Of a stretch of 64,000 nucleotides of DNA, positions 1-14,160 are shown one piece after another (position 1 is the stretch's first letter; each line of letters starts with the position of its first letter). The notes below the pieces were generated by a model. The model did no database searches and was not told the origin of the DNA. It saw only the letters and a list, made by a program, of their open reading frames with translations. The position numbers were made by a program, and so were the translations under genes. Where the stretch lies: assembly GCA_003342895.1 (NCBI GenBank), contig PTFA01000274.1, positions 1,142,001 to 1,206,000 of the forward strand, written 5' to 3'. This DNA is from Casuarius casuarius (taxonomy: Eukaryota > Chordata > Aves > Casuariiformes > Casuariidae).

Positions 1-635
1 TAATTCCTGTTAAGTGATGTTAGTCCATTCTCTTCAACAGTTTCTCCTTCTGCCCATAAGCACACACAAATGCATAAAGTTTCGCTATCCCTTTTTCATA
101 AATATGAAGACAGATTTTACAAGAAATATATGGGAATAATTCCTCCCTCTCACAGAACAGTTCCAATTCTTATTCTGCAAACCTTGCTCTGTAAAAATGC
201 CAATGAAATTTAAATTTATGTAGCGAAATATATACTTTTAACGTATTTTCAGAGTTTCACTCTGGAATGTAAGACTTGAATGAATGAAAAAATGCAGGAA
301 TGTTTTCTGATATTTGTCAGAATTAATTATGTAATTAATTGAAAATGGCTATAATATCTAAGAGCAAGAATGTACTGGGCTCTTACATGGGTATTTTTGT
401 CACAGTACTTGGACAGCTTTCACGCTTGAAGCTGTGTTAGTCTGAAACTGCATGAACTGNAGTTGCAAACAAAGCTGATAGACATGACTGGATTTTTGTT
501 TCTGAGATGTCACGAGTATCTGCCTCAGCAAGGGAAGAGATTCACGACCCTTTTGTCCCACTTGAAAGGGGAGACAGAAACTTCAGTAGTATTTTTTTTT
601 CCCTAGCTACAAGAATTGTTTTGAAGACACGGTAC
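1..635 (-). other. Intron, partial (leads to the final tail exon off the left edge)
   Basis: No coding signal or repeat that I recognise. The sequence is AT-rich, with a T run near 590-600. I looked on the minus strand for the proline-rich C-terminal exon of ANTXR1 and did not find it. Confidence 0.7.
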
Positions 636-716
636 CTTGTCTCCTGGCTGTGGGCGCATCACAGATACACGGTCGTAACCTTTCCGCAGCAAGACCCAGA
701 GAGCATCCAATTTCCC
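636..716 (-). CDS. ANTXR1: ANTXR1 exon: cytoplasmic segment before the proline-rich tail
   Basis: This 81-nt, 27-codon exon (phase 0 at both ends) reads [20 protein letters not shown] then RPQPGDK. The acceptor is GATTGCAG and the donor is AAG|GTACC. It continues the conserved tail directly after WYSPIK. In mammals the next residues begin the long proline-rich C-terminus, whose exon is not present in bases 1-635 and so lies further left. The donor position is inferred from the known protein; a cut one codon earlier would lack a GT. Plus-strand open frames across this exon are shadows. Confidence 0.93.
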
Positions 717-1448
717 CTGCAATCAAACGAAATACAGTGTGTCATCTTCAATATAAGAACAAGTACACTGTGCAGAGTGCAATGCAGGGACAATGCAGCT
801 CAGACATACACATTTATCACTTAAATATTTGCTGTGCTTACAGAAGATGTTGGAGAGCAAAGTTTTCTCTCCTAGAAACTCCCTCACNCTCCCTCCCTCA
901 GAAACTCCCACAAGTGCAGAGGATGAGCCTTCCAGATGAGCAACAAGCAGACATGTCTGGCTGACAGTCAACAGTATCTGTGTGTCTAGCTTTCAGGTAT
1001 ACTTTAGAAAATCTCCAAAGGTAATGGGCGACTTAGATCTAGAGTATCTAGAGTGCTCCTGAGACCTGGTATCTGGTGCTGTTTAGTTTTGCTAGCTGCC
1101 CATGAATCCAATCTGCTCTCGTGCCTCTTCTAACAAGGAAATTGGGCCATGAGGTCTTTCTAAAGAGAGACAGGAGAGACAAAGGCTAAAAAGTGCATCA
1201 GGGTCACACATGGCATAGCAAAGCCCTAAGCAGCCTCAACTTAGGATGTACTTCAGGTTTCTTCCTGGGAGCACCAGCTGTTGCTTCAACCTCAGCCTTG
1301 AGGCATGTCCTGCAGGTGAGTTGTTGCGAATGATCATTGAATTTAGCCTTATCNCATGGTCCTTTCTGTATAGCTGTTTAGAGACTGCCTGCGGCCTTTT
1401 TAAAGTCAGACAGGTACTATAAATGCCCTGAGGAGGAGGGAGGAAGCA

Positions 1449-1500
1449 GAGGTAGGTAGGTAGACTGGTAGGTAGAAGCAGAGGTAAGAGACTGAGGTAA
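1449..1500 (+). repeat. Degenerate GGTA tandem repeat
   Basis: AGGTAGGTAGGTAGAC followed by GGTAGGTAGAAG and two further AGAGGTA or TGAGGTA units. Confidence 0.75.
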
Positions 1501-2304
1501 GAAGAAAGCTGCTAACCCAACCAAAGCACACGGAGGTTTGGCTGGCTGTAGCAGGCAACATGTCCTGCACCAAATTATGAGAGAAGGCCTGGTCCTTTAT
1601 GATCTTCACTTGCATCTATGTTTGATGCTGCCCTTCCCTCTGTCAGACGGACTAAGGATTTGGCAAGTTCCTTGAAAAGCTTTTGGACTTGTTATGATCC
1701 TTGGATTATTTATGCTGACTTTTTAAACTGTTGAAATGATATTTTAAAAGGGGGAAAATCCAGCTGGCATCATGCTAAGAAGTAGCAGCAGCAAATAAGA
1801 ATGATAATAACAATAATAATGACAACAATCTTTCAAGTGTCAGTAGCCACATTTGGCAGCAGATAAAGCCCTGGGGCATTTCAAACATCAATCTATCCAC
1901 TCAGTTAATAGCTGTGTACCTGCTATAGAGACGTTACTTTGGGGAGTGGATGTAAAGGGAAGAAAACCTCCGGCAGATAAGCTGGCAAAAAGGCAGGACC
2001 CTCCAAGTAAAGGCTGGCACTTGTATTGCATGGAGAGATGGAGGGCTGTTGGACAGCGAGATGACTGGCCCTAAAATGTGAATTTCCTGGCTTTTTGTCG
2101 GATCCAAGCTATCTTGGTTCAGTGTTCCTGATTTGAATTCCTTGCTCTCCTCCTTTCACAAGTTTTTTTTTCTTTAAAGTAGCTTGTTACATGCACATTT
2201 ATCTACCTTCCAAAGAGGTATTTCAAGAAGTCCAATGGAGCAGATGGAAATTTAACATCTGCTTTAACCAAAGGTATTGAGTGCATTTGGAGCATGGGGA
2301 CGAG

Positions 2305-2540
2305 GGAAAATCTAAGCTGAATATCAGGAGACATTTCCTATGGGTGAGGCCTGTTAGTCTGTGAAATATTTCCCCTGAGAAGTGGTGGAAGCCTCTGTGT
2401 TATTTTAAAAACCAGACTGGAAAAAGTAGTGAAGGATAGACTTGAGTTAGCTATCCCGCTTTGGCTGAAAGTGCAGACCCGATGACCTAATAGGCTATCC
2501 CTCCTCGCCTCCCTCTGCATGTTATGACTCTGTGATAGCT
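2305..2540 (+). repeat. CR1-like LINE fragment (3' end region)
   Basis: The order of phrases matches the 3' region of CR1 elements: AATATCAGGAGACATTTCCT, then GAGAAGTGGTGGAAGCCTCT, a TTTTAAAAACCAGACTGG segment, CCGATGACCTAATAGG and a final TTATGACTCTGTGAT. This order (element in plus orientation, antisense to ANTXR1) is typical of sauropsid CR1 copies. It is old and truncated, with no remaining reverse-transcriptase coding sequence. Confidence 0.75.
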
Positions 2541-5288
2541 TCCCTGAACAGCACAATGCAAATTCATCTTCATGTGCTCACATCTTCTGGACAAAAGCTT
2601 CTGCCAAGAGTCTTGACGAGTTTAGCCAATTTTGCTAATTCCTTACTGCTCAAGAAAGGCAATAGTAGGACCTCTGCTTCACAGAAATGAACCCCTCTTT
2701 CTGATGAGCGCTCATGGTTGTGTTGAATATAGCTATTCTGTCTGCATACACTGTCTTTCTGGGTGCAGTCCAGTAAGGGGTGTGGTGGGGATTAATAATT
2801 AGGTAAACTCTCATCTACAGACAGATTTAGGCTGCTAAACACTGTCCATATGTGGAACATCCCAAACTTANGGAATATTTGGATGTAGGGTCTTGGACTG
2901 GACCTGTCCTTACATTGTGTGGAGTTTGGATGGTGGAAAGGAGAGATTTTCTAAAGGAACTAAGGACAAATATCACCCATGAGATGCTCCTAATGCTCAT
3001 ACTCCCCTTTATAATTGAATTCCTGCTGTTACGAACAAAAAGCTGTTCCTAGTCAGAGTCAGAACTGAACTTGAACCCGACATACATTGAATCTTTTCTC
3101 CAAGCCTCCCTTGAACTTTGGAGAAGTTCCAGCTGGGACACAGATCTGCAACNAACTTTTGACTGCTCTGTTTAGGATTGATTTCCTCCCATGCAGAATA
3201 AACTCTGAAAATTAACTGAAAATCTCCTGAGGCTGTAATCCAACAGCATGAGCTGATGAAGGAAGAAGGAGGAAACTCAGCAGTACCTTTGATGGGAAAG
3301 GACACAGCTCTCAGCTACCACCTCAGGTAGCTGTGCCCACGCGGATTCCAGCTGCCTGAGCACATATTCAGGGTTCTTTGTGCCAAAATCAGTGCTGCTC
3401 TGCTTTAACTCCTATCAGCTCCTTAGCTGGTTAGAGTACAGCTTTGTGCACTGTGAACCCTTCTGACTGCAGAATGCGGAAAGCAACTGAGCTGCATCTC
3501 TCAGCTGGATGAGGTCCCAGCAGGAGTGAAACTCCCCCAGATGAGACCAGTGTGTTTTATAAATACTTGCACTGATGCAAATGACAATACAATGCATTTA
3601 GGAAAAAAGGAGCAGCTATATGAGATGGTGCTTACTGCATCACTGCTCTGTACTGAAAACTGTTGACTCTGTAACCTGTCCCACTGCGAGAATGAATAAC
3701 CTTCACGAACACATGTTGAAGTCATTATGATTATAACACAGTTGCAAATGACTTTTTGGTAGGCTATGTTTATTAGATGATAATCTTTAAGAGGGAAAAG
3801 AGAGAGGGCATTGGACCAAATTTTCAAACAGGCTTACGTTTCCGGATCCTCCGGAAACCACTCTTACTCCCTTGTGCACCCTTGCCATTTCCATCACTGG
3901 ATTTGAACCAGCTGCAAGATCAATGAATGAGGAATGCCAAAACATGTGACTTGCCTAAATTCCTATGGGCACTGCTTGGAGCTAACCAGTAACCAGACAT
4001 AATGCAGGCAAACCTGGTTGTACTGCAATGAAATAAATCTGCATTGCAATGACTTGGCTAACAGAATATGGCTGACTAGGGTGACTGCTACTGGGGAGGA
4101 AGAAAACAGGAGAATAAAAACTATACTTCCAGCAATGATGCACCTCCCCACTTAGCTTAACGTTGAAGAAGAGTTCCACAAACTAAATGTTCTATAAGCT
4201 ACATATATTCCACACACATTTTGCAGGCTATTCACAGACAAATTGAATGTAGATGTACAAAGATGCACAAAGGCATACTTCAATGCACTTCTCTACTGAG
4301 TCTCCTAAGATTTCCTTCTAAGTCATTGTCCACTGTGGAGGATATATTTGAAGCACCCCTGGCACACAGATAGCTGCCATTGAGAGTTATTGAAAGCTGG
4401 GTGCCAGCTTTTGGAAACCTCTTGAAGAAAAACCAACAGCCTGCAATCTGGAAAAACGGTTGGGGCAGTTCTTGAATTCAGACCACTTTAATACCTGTGC
4501 AATGCCACTGTCATCCATGGACTTACTCCAGACATGCTTCTGATCTGGAGAAGGGATGGGGCAGATCTTGGACTTGCTACGGCCAAGAGTGTATGCTAGC
4601 AGCTGCAGTATTCCCGTGTGTGCTTTCTAAGACCCTAACCAGCATTGCCACTCTTCCGAATGAGATCAAGCCGCAGTCAAATGTGCAAGGTTTGAACTTG
4701 GATATGAGTTGTATATTTTCAGTCTTTTCTGTTCCTGATAACTATAGAGCTGCTACAAATAGCTCTGGAATGCTAAGAGATGAGAAGGATCTTAGCATTT
4801 CCCAAATGGCTTAACACTGAAAAATAAGTGTGGTTTTTTTTTTCATTAGAGGCTGCTATAATTATATAGGTGTAACCTCTTGAAAACCCTTTGCTGAGGA
4901 CAGCCTAAATTGCCTTGAATGCCAAAGAGTAGCCTCCTAACNTCTGAATGTCTTTGTACCACATGCTGGGTGATGTGACTGTTGTGTGCGGCCTNTGTCT
5001 TTCAACCCAGGAGGAGTATTCACATGTGCAGTGCAGAATTTTCCTTCAGGGAACTATTTCCTTGCTTGTCTGTTTCAGTTTTGCACACTGCCAACCATTT
5101 GTATTAGGGAAGACAAACTGGTGCCCTTGAGACAGAGGGCAGAGATGGTTCCCAGGTCCTGTGGGAGACTCTTGTGCCGCTTTGTACCACATGTGACCTG
5201 GTATCAGTGTGAATTTGACCTTTCACTTCTGAAGCAGCTCTAATTCAGCCAAACACTTCTTGCAGGGCATCCCCTCCTAGTGCGGGGA

Positions 5289-5309
5289 GCCTGCTGCCCT
5301 GCAGCAGGC
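5289..5309. repeat. Short GC-rich hairpin
   Basis: GCCTGCTGC, CCT loop, GCAGCAGGC: 9-bp perfect stem. Confidence 0.8.
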
Positions 5310-5831
5310 CTGGCCCTGTGACCCATGCTTGCTGGCAGACATCCATCTGCTGCACTGCAGTCCTTGATCTGCTACTTTCACTGGTGGCATTTGGCAGTGA
5401 TTTTCCTCTTTTCTCCCCTCTTTCCAAGAAAAGTGGATGCTTTTTATTCCCTAATCTCAGGGAACAGGCAGTGTGGACTGGAGGGCCTGCCTTTGGAAAT
5501 ACATTAGAATCTGTAAGAAGAGGGTGGGAAAGAGAGCACTTTACAGAAGCTAGGTACACCCCTGGNGGAAACCAGGATCCTTTTCTTCAAGTGCGCATTA
5601 ACTGGTCAAAGAAAGCAAAGCATCCCTAAAACCTGATTAATCTGATGGGAAATTCCCAGTGCCCCATATGGCTCCTTTCCACAGCACCTCCTTGGCCACA
5701 CATTCAGTGGTACTTCCTTAGGTACAGCTACTCTAACAGCCTCTTGAGATCACAAGTTCCTGGAGAGTTCTNTGTCTTTGCCTTAGATGTGAAAACAGAC
5801 CACTTAACACAGGTATCCAGGAAATATCCTA

Positions 5832-6621
<790 letters not shown>

Positions 6622-8097
6622 CTACAAAACAGGAGGTTGCATTGTTAGTGAGCATGAGCAGAGGTAGTAAGGAATAAACAGTCATAGTCTATGTGGTCCT
6701 TTGAGCCTGCTAGAGCCAGTGCAGTAAAGGTTCTGGTTGCTCGCTGGTTATGTTCCAGAGGATGCACACTCATGAAAAGAAAATGTTGCATGATATAAAC
6801 AACACCACCACTTGAAAGGTACAGTCCAGCTCCAGCAAGAATGTGTGTTTTCTTTTTAAAGAGAACTCTGTGTTTCATCATCTTTAAATTCAGGGAAGTA
6901 AATTGTTTGCAAGTTGCAAAATCATAGGAGCAGCAGCCAAAATAGCATTGAGCACAGTTCAAGAGCTGGGGTCTTTTGGCTGCAAGCCTGGTTGATATGC
7001 TAGCCATCCGTGATGGTGGCAGGGACTTACCCCTTTGCCATCCTTTCCCTTCCCTTATGCTTGTGATCAGGGAGGGAAGAGCTGTTGCTGTGATGGGTGT
7101 TCCCTGACTCATAGCTCCCCATGCCGGAGGAATCCTCGATGACCCAGATAAATCAGCGTATTGTAGTTCAGATTTGACAGAATACAGAGAAAAGCAAGAA
7201 AGTAAGAAAGTCAAATTTGCTCCTGAGTTGTTAGAAATATTCCCTTACGTGAAGGTGAATTAGGAAATACCCCAGTGTGAATGCCCAACAGGGAGAAGAG
7301 TTTTATGAGATGAGTTGGCCAAGTGTGATTAGAACAGAAAGGTCTAATGGAAAAGTTACAAGAATAGAATTAGCTCTTATAATAAGCTTCTGCCTCTGCT
7401 GGGGAGGCTGCCCGTGGAAAGCTACGTGCCTTCGGTGGCTTTCTTGGGCTTACACTTGCAGAAAGTCTGGCTCTGCGTGAAAAAGCAGACTTAAATTCTG
7501 GCCCTATGTAAAAAATGAGATTTAAATTCTGTACAAAATTGAGTATGTTTTACATACAGCAGGGAGAAATCTGTGGGACATCACAATACGTAAGGTCAAT
7601 GTTCATGTTCAGGATCCTGGCCTTCACGATGGCATTCAGATATGGCCCAGTTAATTAAATCAAGGAAGTCTCCCCGAGTTTATTTAAAATGGGGCTGGCT
7701 AAAGTTCTAGTGAATATAGTCTATATAACAACGTTGCACTGTCCCCAGTCTGCATACACTCTGAACTATATAATTCCTTTCTCTTTTCCTACATTTATAT
7801 TCTACACAATTTCTACAGTTCAGGCTGTGAACTGGCAAAACAGAAAAGCAGAGTTCATCAGAAACGTGAAGTATTTCCTGTGAAAAATGTGGAGAGAAAT
7901 GAAAAATGGTCTCTCTCTTATTTTCTTTCTTTAATTTTTCACAGGGATTTGGCCAAACTCCAAAACTTAGTAGCTTTCCAAAACTGGAAAAGCCAAAAAT
8001 ACTTTGAAACCAAACTCTCCAGTAGGAAAACTGAAAAACTGGGTAGAAAAAATCCAAGGCAAACTTTGCTTTTCATGTCAAACAAGACCATTTTTGT

Positions 8098-8119
8098 AAA
8101 AACAAAAACAAAAACAAAA
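8098..8119 (+). repeat. AAAAAC microsatellite
   Basis: About four copies of the hexamer AAAAAC. Confidence 0.85.
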
Positions 8120-9354
8120 GCTCCCATGAATTTGGCTGCAAAATTTGCCCCGATTTAAAGGAAAAGTGAACAATTGAGTCATAAATACAATGTTTTTTCC
8201 TTCTTAGCTGACCTCTCTTTTTCTCTCTCTGGTTAGAGTTGCTGAGGCTCTTTGCTGCAACCTAAGAACTTAATATCTCTGCATGAAGTTTTCCATGAGG
8301 ACTTTAAAAAAAATTGGAATCAAAGCCATCTAAATATTTTCCTTCAGCAATTCTCTTTCTTTCTCTTCAGCTTAGCATAGACTCGACTTCTCACAACAGG
8401 AAATGCCAGGGTTTAGGAAATCTTCCCCACAAGCCCTTAAAAGCCCTGCAAGTCACTTCGATCTAAGATAGGAGTTCATCTGCCAGAACAACAGAAACAG
8501 CACACGCACAAAAAGACAACAGTGGACACTTGAAAAACAAGGGAGTCACAAGCTTTCTTCAGGATGAGTCTGTTTATATGTTTTGAAGGACACGGGAGGT
8601 TTTGCAATACAAGCAAGAAAAACACCAGTGATGTCCTACACACTTGGCAAATGTGCTTACGACACACGTGAGTAGCTAAAATAAAGGAACTGGAAACATG
8701 GGGGTCAGGGTGGGGAGAGAGCAGGCAAAGGCAAAAGAAGAGGAATATAATCCACATCTCCAGCATCCCAGCTTACTGCCCCATTCGCAAGATCTGAGCC
8801 AATAACATGGGGCTGAATTCTCACGTCCTGGCTCAGTTTTGCCCATGTTGTTCTACACTTAGCTACAATGGGGTTTTTGCCTGAGGAAGAACTGCGTAAG
8901 GACTTCAGCTTTAACTCAGCAGCAGTATAAAAAACAGTACCAGAAAATTCAAGTGCATTTAAGGATGTTAGAAATTGACTGTGCAGAGCTTGGCATCTTT
9001 CCACCCCCAAAATCTGCTTTAGATGGAGCTAGAGTTTCTTTTAAAAAATAAGAAGCAGGACAGAGCTACATTTCAGAGTCAGAGATCCAGATTCATGACT
9101 GCTGGATTTCAGAAAACAAAGATCCATGTTTATCTCAGAGTCCATGCCAGGCTCTGTGTACTTTGACCCTGACCTGAGGGAACCTCATTTCTGGGTAACA
9201 CAAGGACAATTCAACTCCACCAGGGACATCTGAACCACTCAGGGTAAGAATTCAAACTAAATTTGGCCAGATATGAAAACGTTTGGACAACTTACCCTTC
9301 TCCCCGCCCTAATAATTATTTTCACAGTTGCTTCTGCACTGCCTGCATCTTGTC

Positions 9355-9470
9355 AGAATTTAGCTTTTATGGAGTGCTCTGCCTGCACAAAGCACTGTAG
9401 GACACTGGCTAGCCGTTCCCCTGAGTAAGAGATGTTATCATCCCTTTTTACAGCTGAGGGAACTTGGAGG
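9355..9470 (-). repeat. MIR-like SINE remnant, 3' half
   Basis: ATGTTATCATCCCTTTTTAC followed by AGCTGAGGGAACTTGGAGGT resembles the reverse complement of the MIR 3' half (the 'ccattttacagatgaggaaactgaggc' part). Confidence 0.5.
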
Positions 9471-10114
9471 TGAAATACTATGTACTCACAGCCCTCAGCT
9501 CCCTCCTGACTGCTTTTTTTCCCAAAATCGGACTCGTTTCCAAATTGTATGGCCACCTCTCAGATGCAGAGGCATCATAACGCCTTGAGGACACCTTGCT
9601 CAGTTCTCCAGAGAGAGATCCTGCTTTGGCAGGTTCTGCTTATCATACCAGACTCTGCCAAGCTTTCAGATACTAGCTGCATAAACCTGCCTGTTCCAAA
9701 TCATCCCAGAGGAGTTTTGCAAGAAGATGCCCTTGGTGTTTTTCANTTCTTTGCCTCTCACTAGTCTCAGCCTGCAAGCTAATGTCAGAAAGCACTCACA
9801 GACCACAAGAACATCTGAGAGAAGGCCCTTCTACACAAGCTCTACTAAGGAACAGGCTGAAGAAAGCTCAGCCTCATAAGGCACCAGAAAATTCACATAC
9901 AAGTTCATCCTTGAGACACAAATACTTAGAAAACCAGGTCTCACTGATCGTGAAACTCCTAATTTATTTATGGTACAGATTCTTAAAGATCCTGCCTGAG
10001 ATTATATCCTCCAAGTGCAAAATACTGCATGCGCGCAATTAAGAGAGAACCCCTGTCTTGATGGAGATGAAGGAGAAAGCACGCTGAGATATTCCCCCTC
10101 TACGGCTCAAACGC

Positions 10115-10215
10115 TGAGCTGCACNAAAATGAAATAATGTGCCCGAGGTGACCCAGGAAATCCTGCTGCAGAACGAAACTCTTCAGGTCCCTGGATTTAT
10201 ACCNCCAGCTCCCAG
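10115..10215 (-). repeat. MIR-like SINE remnant, core
   Basis: The order 'GTGCCCGAGGTGACCCAGGA ... GCAGAACGAAACTC ... GGTCCCTGGATTT' resembles the reverse complement of the MIR core ('cttgcccaaggtcacacagc ... gagccgggaa ... ggtctcctgactcc'). It is highly diverged. Confidence 0.4.
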
Positions 10216-12319
10216 GTTGCCTTTGCAGGGACTGTACTGCTGGAGATGGTCACGTCTGAACTATGATTTCACAGTGGAGGTTGCTGCCCCATGGAGTCTT
10301 GTAGCACATAAGTGCTTCTTATAGGGTCAAGGGGATTAACATTGGTGCTCTCTTTCTAACTCTGAGGGTGAAAAACACCCAGCTGTTCACTGCCTCTACG
10401 CTAAGGGAGTTTGCTGTGCTGGACCTGCCTAGACATTTTGTATTAAATTTGGCTATTAAGTCTGCACCTTCACAGTGCAAGAACTACACCTCATCTGTTC
10501 CCAATAACATCCCAATTCTTTTTCTCTTAAATGCCTGTCTCNTGAAAGGTTCCTTTTCCTCCCAAATTTCTGCAACTCATGCTAAAAGGGGAGTAAAGGG
10601 GAAGGAAAAGTGCTGGCATACCACTGTGACCTGGCTTTATTTCAGGAATAACAGAATACATTTCCTGCCTTGGTGTCTACAAAAAATTCAGATTAGACNC
10701 TTGCTCTGGAGTTTATTTTGCTATCCCCCCAGCAAGGTTTTTCAGGAAGAGAGAAGAAAATGATCTGGAAAAGATTAATAAACACTGATAAATGAGGGTG
10801 CCAGAGGCTCCCAGAGCAGATGAATCGCTGTCAGTCATTCTTTGGCTTCACGAATGTGCAGTTGTGTGCCTGGGAGAAAAAGATTAGCTTGCAAGAGGAT
10901 CGAACTGGTTCAAGCTGAACAAAAGGTTTCATCTTCTGGCTTATTAATAGCTGCCATGTAGCAAGTTAAATTCTGCCTTTTCATGCTGGCCTCCTATAAC
11001 AATGATAATCACCTTCAACATCTCATGACTGTGTTGCTGAATGGTCCTTTCTCTCCAGGACTTTCTTGTGTGTGTTTGCTTTGGTGTATGTGGGTAAGAT
11101 GACAACAGACATAAGGATTATCCAATTACGGGCTGGTTGGTGGCTTGGCCCTGGTGCCATGTTAGGAGTGACTGCGGAGCTCGGGTGATAGAGCNGCATG
11201 GAAAAAGCAGGTCTGAGTGATGAGGAAAGAGGGCATGCTCTGGTCATCTGGTAGGTTTCCTGCCTGGTTTTGCCAGGCTGCAGGGCACTCTGNGTCCCTG
11301 AATCGCTTTTGCAGGAGAAAGGGCTGCAATGACAGAAAATGAAGCTACAGCAGTATATTTTAACATTGCCTGGTCTCTGCTTACGGAGCAGGGAAGCAAT
11401 GAGAAGACAGGGGGGATACTCTGGCGTGCTCCAGTTTACTTACACACTCTGACTGTAGTCACAGTCTGTGGAACAGATTCGTAGCAGATCTTTGGCATGG
11501 GTCAGGTAGTGGATAGGAAATTGTTGCAAGCTGCAAAGAGCCCTCCAAGGTGGCTTTTTTTGATGTCGAAGAGGGGTTGAGAACCAGCTTCAGCCTCTTG
11601 GTAAACTTCTCGTCTGAGTTGAGTAAGAGTTGTTCCAATAAGCTCAGCCTGAAGGTGATGGACACATGAATAAAAGCAGCTGTGTCTTCCTCCAGCAGGG
11701 CTAGAAAGAGCCTTCCTGTGCACTGGAGGTACAAGAATGTGGTTTTGATCCACCATCAATGAGTCAATCACAGGCCAGAAAGGTGCTCGCTGGCTCCTCG
11801 AGGCATTCACCTCTTCCAGTTGGCATTAACTTGATCTTTCCTGGCTGTAAGTAAAACCAGCTGTCCTTCATCCAGGCTTAACCTCCTTCAGTGTCCTGTG
11901 CTGTCTAAGGAGCACAGCAGTAAGTTGACAATATTTGTGATTTCTGATTGAATTAATTGGAAGTTTCTGGCCAATAATGATTTCCTTCACCAACAGTGAG
12001 TGTGTCTCCAGTATGTCTCAAAAGGCCTTTAAAGTAGAGTTCAATAAAACCTTTGGCGAGTTCCTGACAGCAGTGCTACTTTCCTTTCATTGTTACAGTA
12101 TAATGCATTCTCCTTGCAATGCAAAGATATATGGGCCTCAGCTCCTTATTCTGCTGATGCAAGAATTCCTCTTGTCTTATTTTTGCCAAGATTTTTGAGA
12201 GAAGAAAAAAATCTTACTCTAACTGTAGTGCTGCTGCTTAAGGGATTAGCACTCTTTCATGCTGGAGACGAACAGTTANTGGGTTTTCTGCAGGGGGGAA
12301 AGCTAACTACAACACGTAA

Positions 12320-12354
12320 AGAAAATGGATTGCAGAAAATCCAGTCCATTTTCT
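12320..12354. repeat. 10-bp inverted repeat, 15-nt spacer
   Basis: AGAAAATGGA and TCCATTTTCT are perfect reverse complements. Confidence 0.85.
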
Positions 12355-12996
12355 GTTTGCTTTTAGCAAAGTAGAAAATGTGGAGTATCCAGTCCTCCGA
12401 GCAAGCATCAGATTACTGCCAGTCCCATTCTCTGGACCAGGCTCTATAATAGTGAAAGGGACCAATGAAATGCATCTTTTTAGAGCTTCTGCCATTTTTT
12501 CCACTAGTGAGAAGCTCTTCTGTCNGGGAAAAAACGCAAAGTGCAAGTTACAGCCTCAAGTCCTATTAATTTTTGAACCNGAGAGAAGCTGTGCAGTTCT
12601 GAATTTTAAAGAATTTACNTCAATTGGATCTGAAGAATTTTGGAGTGACTTCCTATCTACAGCAGTTGTCAGCACACTGTTCTGATGCTTCATGGTTTCT
12701 AAAATAGTACAAACTACACTTACACCTTTTTAAGGCCCTTTTGGCTTTTAATTCTATAAGGTGGTTCTAGGGTAATTGAGTACTAAGCTTAGAGGAGGGG
12801 CTCTGATGGAAAGTACGTGTTAAATTATGTGTATCTACTATCAGACTAGTCCTTACAATGTTGGCACATTGTTGTAACCAAAGCCATCCATCCCAGGATC
12901 CTGAAACAGTAAGAATATTAGCCCAAGTATTACGTAGACCTTGTCTTNTATTAGTGGGGAAGCAGGTAAACTACAGATCCAAGATTAACGCAATTT

Positions 12997-13020
12997 TTCG
13001 GGCACTGTGCAGTGCCCGAA
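12997..13020. repeat. Perfect 11-bp inverted repeat with 2-nt centre
   Basis: TTCGGGCACTG, then TG, then CAGTGCCCGAA. The arms match exactly over 11 bases. It contains two CpG sites. Confidence 0.9.
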
Positions 13021-14104
13021 CAGCAAGCAGACCAACACGCTGCTTCTATATAAACAGGATTTGCCCTACATTCCCCAGAGTACAAGACCAGGCTAGTTTA
13101 AAATAAAAGGCCAGGGGCAAACACATCACTCGAGGAAAGCTCTGAAACAGACAGATGAAGAGCGGACCATTCCTTCCAAAGAGCTCCATGGACTCTTCCT
13201 CGCCATCGGAATCAGGGCTCAGAGAAACTATAACATGCCCAGAGAAACTGTTACCCCAGTTTAACCAAACTGAACCTGAGGCAAATACAGCCGGTCTGCT
13301 GCAACNAGTCTATTCTGCAGCAAATGATCTGCTTTTGCAGCACTTACCGGTTTGAGAAGAGGCCTCCCTTGTATGTGAGGCATGTCTTCCCCCTTAGCAG
13401 AGATGTAATTTCTCTTTCCATTTCTCTGCCGCTGAGCCAGCATTCCAGAATGATGTATTTTAATTAATTTCAGCAATTGAATCCCTTGGCTTGGAGGCAT
13501 GTGTGATGCAGAACAGAGCATGTGCAATTTTAGATTAATATTTTCCTTTGCATTCAGAGGATAAAAGCTGACAAAGCTAGTGGATTTATTTACAGCCGAA
13601 ACAACAGAAATGGCTACCTAGAAACATGGCTCAGATGCCTGCATATAGAGGTGTAGGCTGACATGTCATTCTGAGAGATGGGTGCCTTCAGCAGTGCATG
13701 GATCCAATGCAAATCTCCTTTGGGTCCAGGAATTTTCAGATTTGGAGTTTTGCTTCAGGTCTGTTTTAAAGGGGACAAGTGCCACCAAGATGGATGTTCC
13801 AGGACTGGCCTCAGCTCCAGCTGCCCTGCATTGTGCTCAGTGCAGGCAGAAGCTAGGTTGGATTCCACCTTGGTAACACTGCAGAGCACTGAGCTTCAGT
13901 GGCCTCTGCCTTGGCACAGAGCACACTCACCGAACCAGCTTCTATGGAGAGCAGGGAGAGGTTCTGTTCAGCAGACTTTCACTTGCAAGCTGAAGCAGGC
14001 AATGAATTTCTCTCCAGAGGCAAAAAGCAAAGGGAACTAACCAACCACATCACTCTGAGCATGGATCTAAGTCTTCTCTCACTTACATAGTGAGGAGGAA
14101 CTGA

Positions 14105-14160
14105 TCCAAACCCCAGTGAAGTCAATAGAAAAACTCCCATTGACTTCAGTGTGCCCTGGA
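14105..14160. repeat. Palindromic interspersed repeat, TTGACTTCA family
   Basis: TGAAGTCAAT and ATTGACTTCA form perfect 10-bp inverted arms around a 12-nt spacer. This is the cleanest copy of a family seen at several other sites in the window. Confidence 0.6.

Noticed and set aside
6645..7214. 189-codon minus-strand open frame, the longest in the window
   Set aside because: It shows no domain, no recognisable similarity and lies inside an intron. It is separated by a stop from the exon at 6526-6621 and is most likely open by chance.
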